Of a stretch of DNA of 8,427 nt, positions 1 through 5,440 are shown in pieces. The notes beneath the pieces were generated by a model. That model made no database searches. It was not told where the DNA came from and worked only from the letters and a program-made list of their open reading frames with translations. This DNA is from an uncultured Bacteroidales bacterium. Lineage in GTDB: Bacteria; Bacteroidota; Bacteroidia; Bacteroidales; UBA932. The stretch lies in assembly GCA_905234775.1 (NCBI GenBank), contig CAJOJC010000070.1, forward strand, positions 1 to 8,427. Direction: 5' to 3'. Numbering within the stretch: the stretch's first letter is position 1; every line of letters begins with the position of its first letter. Position numbers and translations under genes: made by a program.

Positions 1-218
1 TTGGCGACAAGGGAATTAACAGGGCAGGGGAGTTTGAGGGGGTACGCTTGTAGCACGGTGGGTAGAGGTTAGAGGAGCGAAGCGACGTTGGCGCCATCAG
101 GCGCCGGTCGGAACGTCAGCGAGATGTCGAAGACATCGAAGCAGTGGAGACCAGGGGGTGTCGGGGGAGCGTAGCGCCCCCGTAGAGAATAGTTGGGCCG
201 CAGGCCCAATCTCGACGG
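1..218. other. Non-coding G-rich segment with GNA-triloop hairpins
   Basis: No convincing protein gene lies here. The segment starts G-rich on the + strand, with G tracts at 11-13, 22-24, 27-30 and 38-42. It then holds a run of inverted repeats. A mini-hairpin GC-GAA-GC lies at 77-83. A composite stem has arms 84-89/112-117 enclosing a second perfect stem 90-95/100-105 (GGCGCC arms, ATCA loop). A 6-bp stem 123-128/132-137 has a GAA loop. A GGGGG/CCCCC stem 163-167/177-181 encloses GC-GTA-GC. A 7-bp stem 193-199/203-209 has a GCA loop. Four of the five units close on G-N-A triloops read on the + strand. It could be a structured RNA, the 3' region of an unseen neighbour, or an intergenic repeat element. 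I recognise no known RNA family in it. Confidence 0.55.
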
Positions 219-250
219 AAAAAGGGCTCGGAGAATCCGAACCCTTTTTT
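219..250. terminator. Intrinsic terminator after tRNA-Pro, likely bidirectional
   Basis: On the minus strand the sequence just after tRNA-Pro folds into a stem of about 14 bp (AAAAAGGGTTCGGA against TCCGAGCCCTTTTT, one G-U pair) with a 3-nt TTC loop. It has a T run on each strand (219-223 on minus, 245-250 on plus), so it could stop transcription from either side. It starts two or three bases past the tRNA 3' end and would close the peptidase-dxr-rseP-DUF4837-tRNA-rpsT-tRNA transcript. The inverted repeat extends outward to about 210-258 and so reaches into the tRNA acceptor stem. Confidence 0.85.
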
Positions 251-252
251 CG

Positions 253-325
253 TCGAGAAGAGGCGACTCGAACGCCCGACCCCTACGTCCCGAACGTAGT
301 GCGCTACCAACTGCGCTACTTCTCG
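253..325 (-). tRNA. tRNA-Pro (anticodon CGG)
   Basis: The minus strand gives a full cloverleaf. The 7-bp acceptor stem CGAGAAG/CTTCTCG is perfect. The D stem is GCGC/GCGC and the anticodon stem CTACG/CGTAG. The anticodon loop TTCGGGA has CGG at 292-290, which reads the proline codon CCG. The T arm is GGGCG/CGCCT with loop TTCGAGT, and the discriminator base is A. No CCA is encoded: the next bases are CG followed directly by the terminator, so a CCA-adding enzyme is needed. The first 10 nt of the tRNA are also the last codons and stop of rpsT. I see no TAnnTTTG promoter box just upstream, so it probably depends on transcription arriving through rpsT. Confidence 0.95.
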
Positions 326-573
326 AGCTTGTTGATATAAACCTGGATACCGCTCTTGAGGTTGGCCGCTTTGTTTTTGTGGATCACGCCGATTTTGGCG
401 AGTTTGTCGATCTTAGCGAAAACTGCGGGTGCTGCAGCCTGAGCTGCTTCTTTGTCCTTAGTGTTGCGGATATCGCGGATAGCGTTCCTAGTTGTCTTTG
501 CATAATACTTGTTATGCAATCTGCGCCTCTCGCCCTGACGAGCGGCCTTGTCTGCTGAAGCTGTGTTTGCCAT
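316..573 (-). CDS. rpsT: 30S ribosomal protein S20
   Basis: This 85-residue basic protein is a primary 16S rRNA-binding protein of the small subunit. It starts MANTASADKAARQ and has the family pattern of a basic N-terminal helix (RRRLHNKYYAKTTRNAIRDIR), then a Lys-rich helix and the conserved C-terminal stretch KIGVIHKNKAANLKSG ending INKLEK. Length fits the family (about 84-90). The ATG lies 22 nt after the encoded CCA end of tRNA-Glu. That spacer is A/T-rich and lacks a Shine-Dalgarno sequence, as is usual in Bacteroidota. The gene is therefore probably co-transcribed with tRNA-Glu from the promoter at 681-688, and also by read-through from the upstream operon. The last codons (GAG AAG TAG, plus the end of the CTC codon) are shared with the 5' end of tRNA-Pro, so processing of the tRNA would remove the stop codon from that mRNA molecule. 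Confidence 0.96.
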   Translation of the reverse strand: MANTASADKAARQGERRRLHNKYYAKTTRNAIRDIRNTKDKEAAQAAAPAVFAKIDKLAKIGVIHKNKAANLKSGIQVYINKLEK

Positions 574-595
574 TATTGTACTTTTTTATATTTTC

Positions 596-670
596 TGGTA
601 GTGGGTAGGAGAATCGAACTCCTATTGCAAGAATGAAAATCTTGAGTACTAGCCGTTATACGAACCCACC
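596..670 (-). tRNA. tRNA-Glu (anticodon TTC), CCA encoded
   Basis: The minus strand folds as a cloverleaf. The acceptor stem is GGTGGGT/ACCCACT with a G-T first pair. The D stem is GTAT/GTAC, the anticodon stem CAAGA/TCTTG, and the loop TTTTCAT has TTC at 637-635. The T arm is AGGAG/CTCCT with loop TTCGATT. Discriminator A (599) is followed by CCA at 598-596, so the 3' end is genome-encoded, unlike the neighbouring tRNA-Pro. The first 15 nt (670-656) double as the end of the DUF4837 reading frame (GGT GGG TTC GTA TAA). A TAnnTTTG promoter box lies about 10 nt upstream of the tRNA 5' end. Confidence 0.96.
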
Positions 671-1681
671 AAAAGGACTGCAAAGATAGAAATAATATTC
701 AGTCTTCCATTCCCATGAATAAAGTAGCGATTCTACCTGCCTCAGAAGCTGCCTCTTATTGCATTTCGGGGCATACACCCAGGCCTCTGCAACGATGATT
801 TCGGAGCCGTCCGGCGAATAGAAGGAGTGCGACACGAACGGACCTCCCATGTAGTCGCCCTGAACTTCCCACATTCCGTGGGTCTCGGCGAAGCTGATAC
901 CCTGGTACCTGAGGAAGCGGGTTTGCGGCTTCCAGTAGTCGCCGGTGATCATGTAGGTTCCGTCGAACATTCCGGGGACGTTCTCTTTCATCACTTCGTT
1001 GCGACGGGCGATGATAACATCGTTGTCGAAATCGTCGCCGGTGACGGGAAGGCGGTAGACGAAGATGCCCTGAGTGATTTTGTCGCGGTCGTAGGAGATC
1101 CAGGCGAAGTTGTGGTCTATCTTACGGAGTTTGTAGCCGGTAGGGACATGGACAGAACCGCCGAAGACGCGGGCCACCTTAGGGTAGACGTCGGCATTTT
1201 CATAGCGGCGGGTATTGGCGATGACGCGGTTGCGCTCGGCCTGCTCGATGGCCCCGACTATGAACTCGGAATCCGCCCTGAGGACAGAATCTGCCTGCTC
1301 GGAGGTACGGGCGCGGACGAGGAGAACACACTGGGGTTTCGCCCATTTGTTCTGGAGAATCTGTACTCCGGGATAGTTGTTCTGAGGGTGAAGGTCGAAG
1401 AAGACAATATTGCGGTGGACCTTGAACATATCGGCCTCGAATCCGGCGTGAGTTACATGAGTTACGGTATATCTGTACTCTTTAACCGGCAAAAAGGGGT
1501 ATTCGTCTTCGAGAACGTCGTGGATGGCCTGCCCGAGGGCGCCGTCCCAGTCTGCTTTCTCGATAACGCACAGCACTTCGCCTGCCTTACCGCTTACATT
1601 AGGCAGCAGGGGAGCAGAAGGTTTGCAGCTCGTTGCGAGCGCAAAAATCAGCGTAATTAGTATGAATAAACTCTTTTTCAT
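656..1681 (-). CDS. DUF4837 family lipoprotein
   Basis: This 341-residue predicted lipoprotein starts MKKSLFILITLIFALATSC. It has a short basic N-terminus, a hydrophobic stretch and a lipobox (LATSC) with the lipidated cysteine at residue 19, so it should be exported and anchored in the membrane. The rest matches my knowledge of DUF4837, a Bacteroidota family of unknown function: an N-terminal region with a GKAGEVLCVIE-type opening, a central NIVFFDLHPQNNYPGVQILQ segment, and a C-terminal half rich in aromatics (DYWKPQTRFLRYQG, THGMWEVQGDYMGGPF) ending in RQLLRQVESLLYSWEW. The gene follows rseP by 19 nt, a usual partnership in this phylum that suggests an envelope role. The last 16 or so residues after SWEW are odd: they run through the tRNA-Glu promoter and into the tRNA, and look like read-through of a lost stop (a TGA in another frame lies at 701-699). 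Family assignment is from recognition, and function is unknown. Confidence 0.85.
   Translation of the reverse strand: MKKSLFILITLIFALATSCKPSAPLLPNVSGKAGEVLCVIEKADWDGALGQAIHDVLEDEYPFLPVKEYRYTVTHVTHAGFEADMFKVHRNIVFFDLHPQNNYPGVQILQNKWAKPQCVLLVRARTSEQADSVLRADSEFIVGAIEQAERNRVIANTRRYENADVYPKVARVFGGSVHVPTGYKLRKIDHNFAWISYDRDKITQGIFVYRLPVTGDDFDNDVIIARRNEVMKENVPGMFDGTYMITGDYWKPQTRFLRYQGISFAETHGMWEVQGDYMGGPFVSHSFYSPDGSEIIVAEAWVYAPKCNKRQLLRQVESLLYSWEWKTEYYFYLCSPFGGFV
681..688 (-). promoter_or_regulatory. Bacteroidota-type -7 box for tRNA-Glu/rpsT
   Basis: Reading on the minus strand, TATCTTTG matches the Bacteroidota -7 consensus TAnnTTTG exactly and continues with CA. Transcription would start near 675-678, giving a leader of only about 5-8 nt before the tRNA-Glu 5' end at 670. 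A -33 TTTG element is not clear; only a weak ATGG/AATG lies at the right distance. The box sits inside the last codons of the DUF4837 frame, so it would be an internal promoter letting tRNA-Glu, rpsT and tRNA-Pro be made independently of the envelope genes. Confidence 0.65.
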
Positions 1682-1700
1682 GTCGCCAATATAAAAAAAA

Positions 1701-2996
1701 TCAACGGATTAGCCTCATTATGTCGTTGCCGAAAGCGAGGAACATCAGGGCAAACAGCAGTACCATACCGATAAGCTGCATGATGTAGAGGAACTTGTCG
1801 GAAGGTTTGCGGCCGGTAATCATCTCGTAGAGGGTAAACAATATATGTCCGCCGTCGAGGCCGGGGATGGGGATGAGATTCACGACGCCCAGCATGATCG
1901 AGAGCAGGGCGAGGATGTTGAGGAACTGATACCAGTCCCATTTCCCCGGGAATACCTGGCCGATGGCGATGAAACTGCCGACTGACTTATAGGCCTTGGT
2001 AGAAGGTTTGAAGACCATCTTAAGGTCGCTGAGGTAGCCGCTGATAGTAGAGCCGGTGCGCTTGAGGCCGGCCGGGATCGCGGCGAGTCCGTCGTAGGTC
2101 TGGCGCTTGACGGAAGGCGGGGTGACGAAGACGCCTACCCGGCCGGCCGTGTCGACCTGGAGCTGAACTTCGGAGACGACGCCGTCGCGGCGGACTGTGG
2201 CGGTGACGGTCTGCCCGGCGTGGTCGCGAAGGATGGGCGAAGCGTCCTGGAGGTAGCGGGCGTCATGGCCCTCGATCCGGAGGACGGCGTCGCCCTTCGA
2301 AAGGACGGCGGAATTGGCCTCGGACGATAGCGAGTCCACGACGAAGGGCATGGCCAGATCGAACATGAGCGGGGAATTAAGGACATCGCCTATCATCGAC
2401 TGGTCGATATAGAGGCGGACGGTGTCGGCCCCGCGAAGAACGGTAGCGCAGCGGACTTCCCGGCGCGCGAGATCGGCCTGTAGCATCCCAAAATCTTCGG
2501 GGACATAGTCGTCCAGCTTAAGGATTCGGTCGCCGGGCTTGAAGCCCATCTCGCGCGCGAGTTCGTTGGGATAGACCGCCGAATCCGCGTTGCTGATGTA
2601 GGCAGTTCCCCAGATCCCGCAGATCGCGCTGTAGACCAGAATCGCGAAGATGAAGTTGAACAGCACGCCGCCCGCGAGCACGAACAGCCGCTGCCATGCC
2701 GGTTTAGTTCGGAACTCCCAAGGCTGGGGGTCGCGCTTGAGCTGGCCCATGTCCATGGATTCGTCAACCATGCCCGCTATCTTGCAGTAGCCGCCGAAGG
2801 GCAGCCAGCCGATTCCGAACTCGGTCTCACCCCAGCGCCAGCGGAGCAGGGCCTTCCCGCCCACGTCGAAGAAGAGGTAGAACTTCTCCACCCGGATGCC
2901 GAACATGCGGGCGAAGAGGAAGTGTCCGAATTCATGGACTATGATGAGGATGGACAGTGCAAGGATCACTTGCAGAGCCTTGAAGAGAGCGACCAT
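1701..2996 (-). CDS. rseP: RseP-type site-2 intramembrane zinc metalloprotease
   Basis: This 431-residue M50 peptidase cleaves transmembrane segments within the inner membrane, classically anti-sigma factors and signal-peptide remnants. The zinc-binding HEFGH is at residues 21-25 in the first membrane helix. The third zinc ligand lies in the C-terminal NLIPIPGLDGG motif (N373, D381). A second membrane helix covers about 103-128 and a last one about 405-425. Between them lie two PDZ-like regions, about 140-205 (with GFKPGDRILKLDD) and about 215-290 (with SKGDAVLRIEGHD). Length is close to the usual 430-450. The ATG is 7 nt after the dxr stop, without a Shine-Dalgarno sequence. The dxr-rseP pairing is common in many bacteria, and translation is probably coupled. 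The substrate cannot be told from this window, since no anti-sigma factor gene is present. The gene ends in TGA. Confidence 0.95.
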   Translation of the reverse strand: MVALFKALQVILALSILIIVHEFGHFLFARMFGIRVEKFYLFFDVGGKALLRWRWGETEFGIGWLPFGGYCKIAGMVDESMDMGQLKRDPQPWEFRTKPAWQRLFVLAGGVLFNFIFAILVYSAICGIWGTAYISNADSAVYPNELAREMGFKPGDRILKLDDYVPEDFGMLQADLARREVRCATVLRGADTVRLYIDQSMIGDVLNSPLMFDLAMPFVVDSLSSEANSAVLSKGDAVLRIEGHDARYLQDASPILRDHAGQTVTATVRRDGVVSEVQLQVDTAGRVGVFVTPPSVKRQTYDGLAAIPAGLKRTGSTISGYLSDLKMVFKPSTKAYKSVGSFIAIGQVFPGKWDWYQFLNILALLSIMLGVVNLIPIPGLDGGHILFTLYEMITGRKPSDKFLYIMQLIGMVLLFALMFLAFGNDIMRLIR

Positions 2997-3003
2997 ATAC
3001 CAA

Positions 3004-4158
3004 CTAAATCAATTCTTCGGCGCGGCGGAGAGTTTCTTCGTGTGTCGCGAAGATGTCGCCGGCCGACGGATCGGCTGCAAAAGTCGCACCGCTGAGACAT
3101 TTTTCGATAAGGTCGGTGATGCCGTAGAAGCCGAGCCGGCCCGCGAGGAAGGCGCGCACGGCGACTTCGTTCGCTGCGTTCAGCACGCAGGGCATGTTCC
3201 CGCCGCGCGTAAAGGCCTCGCGGGCCAGCTGCAGGTTCGGGAAACGCTCCGGATCCGGCGCCTCAAAATGTAAAGCGCCGAGTGACGCGAAGTCAAGCTT
3301 TTTATTACCTACTGACAATCTGGCAGGGAAGGAGAGGGCGAAGCCGATAGGCTCGCGCATGTCCGGGCAGCCCATCTGGGCGATGACGGCGCCGTCTTCG
3401 AACTCGACCATCGAATGGATGATGGACTCTGGATGGACGACGACGTTCACCATCTCGGGGGTGACGTCGAACAGCCAGCAGGCCTCGATGAGTTCGAAGC
3501 CCTTGTTCATCATGGTCGCGGAATCGATAGTCACCTTCGCGCCCATATCCCAGTTCGGATGTTTCAGCGCGTCGGCCGCAGTAGCGGCGGCTATCTGCTC
3601 GCGGCTCCAGGTCCTGAACGGGCCGCCGGAGGCCATGAGATGGATCTTTTTCACTTCGTTGCCCTGAGCCGCGAGCAGACACTGGAAGATTGCGGAATGT
3701 TCGCTGTCGACCGGCAGGATCACGGCGTTGTGTTCGCGCATGGTCCGGGTCACGAGCGAGCCTGCGGCGACCAGAGTCTCCTTATTCGCGAGGGCGACCA
3801 CCTTCCCGGCTTCGAGCGCGGCGAGGGTGGGGCGGAGGCCGCTGAACCCGACCATGGCCCCGACGACTATGTCGATTTCGGAGCTGCGGACGAGTTCGCA
3901 GAGGCTGTCGGTTCCGGCGAAGACCTTCGAATCAGTGTCTTTCAAACGCTCGCTCAGAGCGGGATACAGGCTCTCGTCGCAGACGACGACGTTGTTGGCA
4001 TCGAACTCGCGGGCCTGGCTCTCGAGCAGGTCGACACTGGTGTTGGCGCTGATGAGCTGGACCTCGAAGAGGTCGCGGTGTTGACGGATTACGTCAAGCG
4101 CCTGGGTCCCGATAGAGCCCGTGGAGCCGAGGATAGCTATTCTGCGTTTGGAGGCCAT
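3004..4158 (-). CDS. dxr: 1-deoxy-D-xylulose 5-phosphate reductoisomerase
   Basis: This 384-residue cytoplasmic enzyme makes 2-C-methyl-D-erythritol 4-phosphate from DXP with NADPH, the committed step of the MEP isoprenoid pathway. The NADPH-binding loop GSTGSIG is at residues 11-17, and ALANKETLV at about 123-130. The metal ligands are D151 and E153 (in VDSEHSAIFQ) and E222 (in NKGFELIEA). Substrate contacts S177 (ASGGPF), H200, S213, N218 and K219 align with the E. coli enzyme at a constant offset of 9. The flexible-loop region NWDMGAKVTID is intact. Length fits the family (about 385-400), so the gene appears functional. Its ATG overlaps the stop of the peptidase gene by 1 nt (TAATG), and rseP follows 7 nt after its TAG stop, so the three genes are almost certainly one transcription unit with coupled translation. 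Confidence 0.97.
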   Translation of the reverse strand: MASKRRIAILGSTGSIGTQALDVIRQHRDLFEVQLISANTSVDLLESQAREFDANNVVVCDESLYPALSERLKDTDSKVFAGTDSLCELVRSSEIDIVVGAMVGFSGLRPTLAALEAGKVVALANKETLVAAGSLVTRTMREHNAVILPVDSEHSAIFQCLLAAQGNEVKKIHLMASGGPFRTWSREQIAAATAADALKHPNWDMGAKVTIDSATMMNKGFELIEACWLFDVTPEMVNVVVHPESIIHSMVEFEDGAVIAQMGCPDMREPIGFALSFPARLSVGNKKLDFASLGALHFEAPDPERFPNLQLAREAFTRGGNMPCVLNAANEVAVRAFLAGRLGFYGITDLIEKCLSGATFAADPSAGDIFATHEETLRRAEELI

Positions 4159-5000
4159 TAGAACGAGATGTACTTAGTCGGGTCAATAGCTTCGCCCTTG
4201 TACCAGAGCTCGAAGTGGAGGTGTGCTCCTGTAGTAAGGGAGCCGGTGTTTCCAACCTGGGCGATGGGGGTTCCGGCGGTGACTTTGTCGCCCTGCTTCT
4301 TCAGCAGCTTACTGTTGTGTTTGTAAGTAGAAAGGATATCGCCTTCGTGTTGGATGGTGATAGTATAGCCATATTCGTCGCTCCAGCCGGCCGCGACTAC
4401 GGAGCCGTCGAGAACAGACTTGATAACGCTGTTCTTAGGGGCGGTGATATCTACCGCAGGATGTGAGGCTATGTCGTAGCCGTTTGAGATAACACCCTTA
4501 AGCGGAGTGAAGAAGTGGACGCCCTCGATGGGGAGGTGGCGCTGGGCTCCGGACGATACGCCGAAGGCCTCTTCCTTGTTGACCTTAGCCCTGAGGAGGG
4601 AGTCGCGGGTCTTGAGGTACTTTTCGTTTTCGCGCTGGAGGTAGCGGGTGCTGTTGTTGTTTACTATACTGTCGAGAACGAGAGTCTGCTCTCCGCCAAG
4701 AACCCTGGAGAGGTTCTCCGAGTACATCTGCCAGCGGGTCATCGCGGTCTCGAGCGAGTCGATCTTGATCGCGTTCTGGATTGCCTGGCGGCGGAAATTA
4801 GCGTCCGGGTAGCCGGGGACGGTGTGGCGCAAGGGGGTGAAAATCACCAATGCGTAGATACCGCCTACCAGCGAGCAGAGGCAGAGAATTACTGCTACCA
4901 GAAAGCCCACACGGGTCACCCGGAACGAGTAAACTTTTTCGTGTGACTCGTCGTTTGTAACCGTAAGGCGGTAGCGTTTAATCTTATTTTGTCTTCCCAT
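4158..5000 (-). CDS. Membrane-anchored M23 (LytM-type) peptidase
   Basis: This 280-residue protein has a short basic cytoplasmic N-terminus (MGRQNKIKRYRL), one membrane helix at about 32-54 and a helical, possibly coiled-coil stretch at about 70-140. A C-terminal LytM/peptidase M23 domain covers about 162-280. The zinc motifs are present: HPAVD (H180, D184), YKHN (H228) and HLHFEL (H260, H262), so it can be an active peptidoglycan endopeptidase rather than a degenerate activator. It probably acts in the periplasm on the cell wall. I chose the ATG at 5000, which is preceded by TCAAAAAAGA. A TTG eight codons upstream at 5024 would extend the frame to 288 residues, but it would nearly abut the divergent ruvX start and fall within the likely -7 box. 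The gene opens the minus operon. The family role is well supported; the exact substrate bond is not visible. Confidence 0.9.
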   Translation of the reverse strand: MGRQNKIKRYRLTVTNDESHEKVYSFRVTRVGFLVAVILCLCSLVGGIYALVIFTPLRHTVPGYPDANFRRQAIQNAIKIDSLETAMTRWQMYSENLSRVLGGEQTLVLDSIVNNNSTRYLQRENEKYLKTRDSLLRAKVNKEEAFGVSSGAQRHLPIEGVHFFTPLKGVISNGYDIASHPAVDITAPKNSVIKSVLDGSVVAAGWSDEYGYTITIQHEGDILSTYKHNSKLLKKQGDKVTAGTPIAQVGNTGSLTTGAHLHFELWYKGEAIDPTKYISF

Positions 5001-5019
5001 TCTTTTTTGATTAAATTTG
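4988..5019 (+). promoter_or_regulatory. Bacteroidota promoter of ruvX operon (TTTG-N20-TAAATTTG)
   Basis: TTTG at 4988-4991 is followed 20 bp later by TAAATTTG at 5012-5019, an exact match to the Bacteroidota -33/-7 pattern with its usual 19-21 bp spacing. Transcription would start around 5024-5026, only 1-3 nt before the ruvX ATG at 5027, so the mRNA would be leaderless or nearly so. The -33 element lies inside the first codons of the divergent peptidase gene. Confidence 0.7.
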
Positions 5020-5021
5020 TG

Positions 5022-5029
5022 CAAATATG
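5022..5029 (-). promoter_or_regulatory. Possible -7 box for the peptidase-dxr-rseP operon
   Basis: Minus-strand CATATTTG differs from TAnnTTTG at one position and continues with CA. It would start transcription near 5016, leaving about 16 nt of A/T-rich leader before the ATG at 5000. No good -33 TTTG is seen upstream (only GTAG at about the right place). The box overlaps the divergent ruvX start codon. It is the only candidate close to the head of the operon. Confidence 0.4.
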
Positions 5030-5440
5030 GACAGAATTATAGGAATAGACTACGGGAGCGCGCGCACCGGACTTGCAGTGAGCGATCCCCTGCAGATATT
5101 CGCTTCTGCCCTGGAGACATTGCCGTCTGCAAAGATAATAGAATATCTCCAAAAATACTCCGAGTCTGAGAGGATAGTCCTTTTTGTGGTGGGTAAGCCG
5201 CTGCAGCTGGACGGAACTCCGGCCCAGACCGCGCATCAGGTAGAGAGTTTCGTGGGACAGCTTAAGAAAGCCTTCCCCGGAGTCCCGGTCGAGTACGAAG
5301 ACGAACGCTTCACTTCGGTCCTGGCCCATCGCGCGATGATAGACGGAGGAATGAAGGCCTCGCGCCGCAGAGATAAGAAGGAGGTAGACAAAATCAGCGC
5401 GGCGATAATTCTCCAAAGTTATCTGGATAGGAAGAAATGA
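5027..5440 (+). CDS. ruvX: RuvX/YqgF family RNase H-fold nuclease
   Basis: This 137-residue cytoplasmic protein belongs to the YqgF family, linked to 16S rRNA 5'-end maturation and to Holliday-junction resolution. The RNase H-fold motifs are in place: GIDYGSARTGLAVSD at residues 6-20 with catalytic D8, VVGKPLQLDGT at 54-64, YEDERFTS at 90-97 and the C-terminal acidic position D121 in KKEVDKISAAIILQSYL. Length matches the family (about 135-150). The start is firm because the first motif begins six residues in. The gene heads the plus operon, and def starts within its stop codon (ATGA, 4-nt overlap), so the two are translationally coupled. That pairs an rRNA maturation factor with an enzyme acting on new proteins. 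The biological role (rRNA or recombination) cannot be decided from the sequence. Confidence 0.94.
   Translation: MDRIIGIDYGSARTGLAVSDPLQIFASALETLPSAKIIEYLQKYSESERIVLFVVGKPLQLDGTPAQTAHQVESFVGQLKKAFPGVPVEYEDERFTSVLAHRAMIDGGMKASRRRDKKEVDKISAAIILQSYLDRKK

Noticed and set aside
11..42. Four G tracts on the plus strand, possible G-quadruplex
   Set aside because: Loops of 8, 2 and 7 nt make it only a relaxed match, in a generally G-rich stretch; not enough to call a feature.
1..97. Minus-strand frame starting MAPTSLRSS and running off the left edge, and a short plus-strand frame ending at 51-53
   Set aside because: Both are too short to judge, the first consists of low-complexity Ser/Pro sequence within the hairpin region, and neither resembles a known protein end.
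193..558. Plus-strand open frame across the terminator, tRNA-Pro and rpsT
   Set aside because: It crosses a clear tRNA and a terminator and is antisense to S20.
827..1660. Long plus-strand open frame (277 codons) opposite the DUF4837 gene
   Set aside because: It has no recognisable motif, lies fully antisense to a gene with a lipobox and family pattern, and is explained by GC-rich codon use leaving the antisense frame open.
1691..1732. T8 run after a short CAACG/CGTTG stem between rseP and DUF4837, possible attenuator
   Set aside because: The stem is only 5 bp with a 17-nt loop, too weak to call a terminator, and DUF4837 follows within 19 nt.
3415..4161. Plus-strand open frame (248 codons) opposite dxr
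   Set aside because: Composition is Gly/Asp/Glu/Ala-rich without domains, and the opposite strand has every catalytic residue of Dxr.
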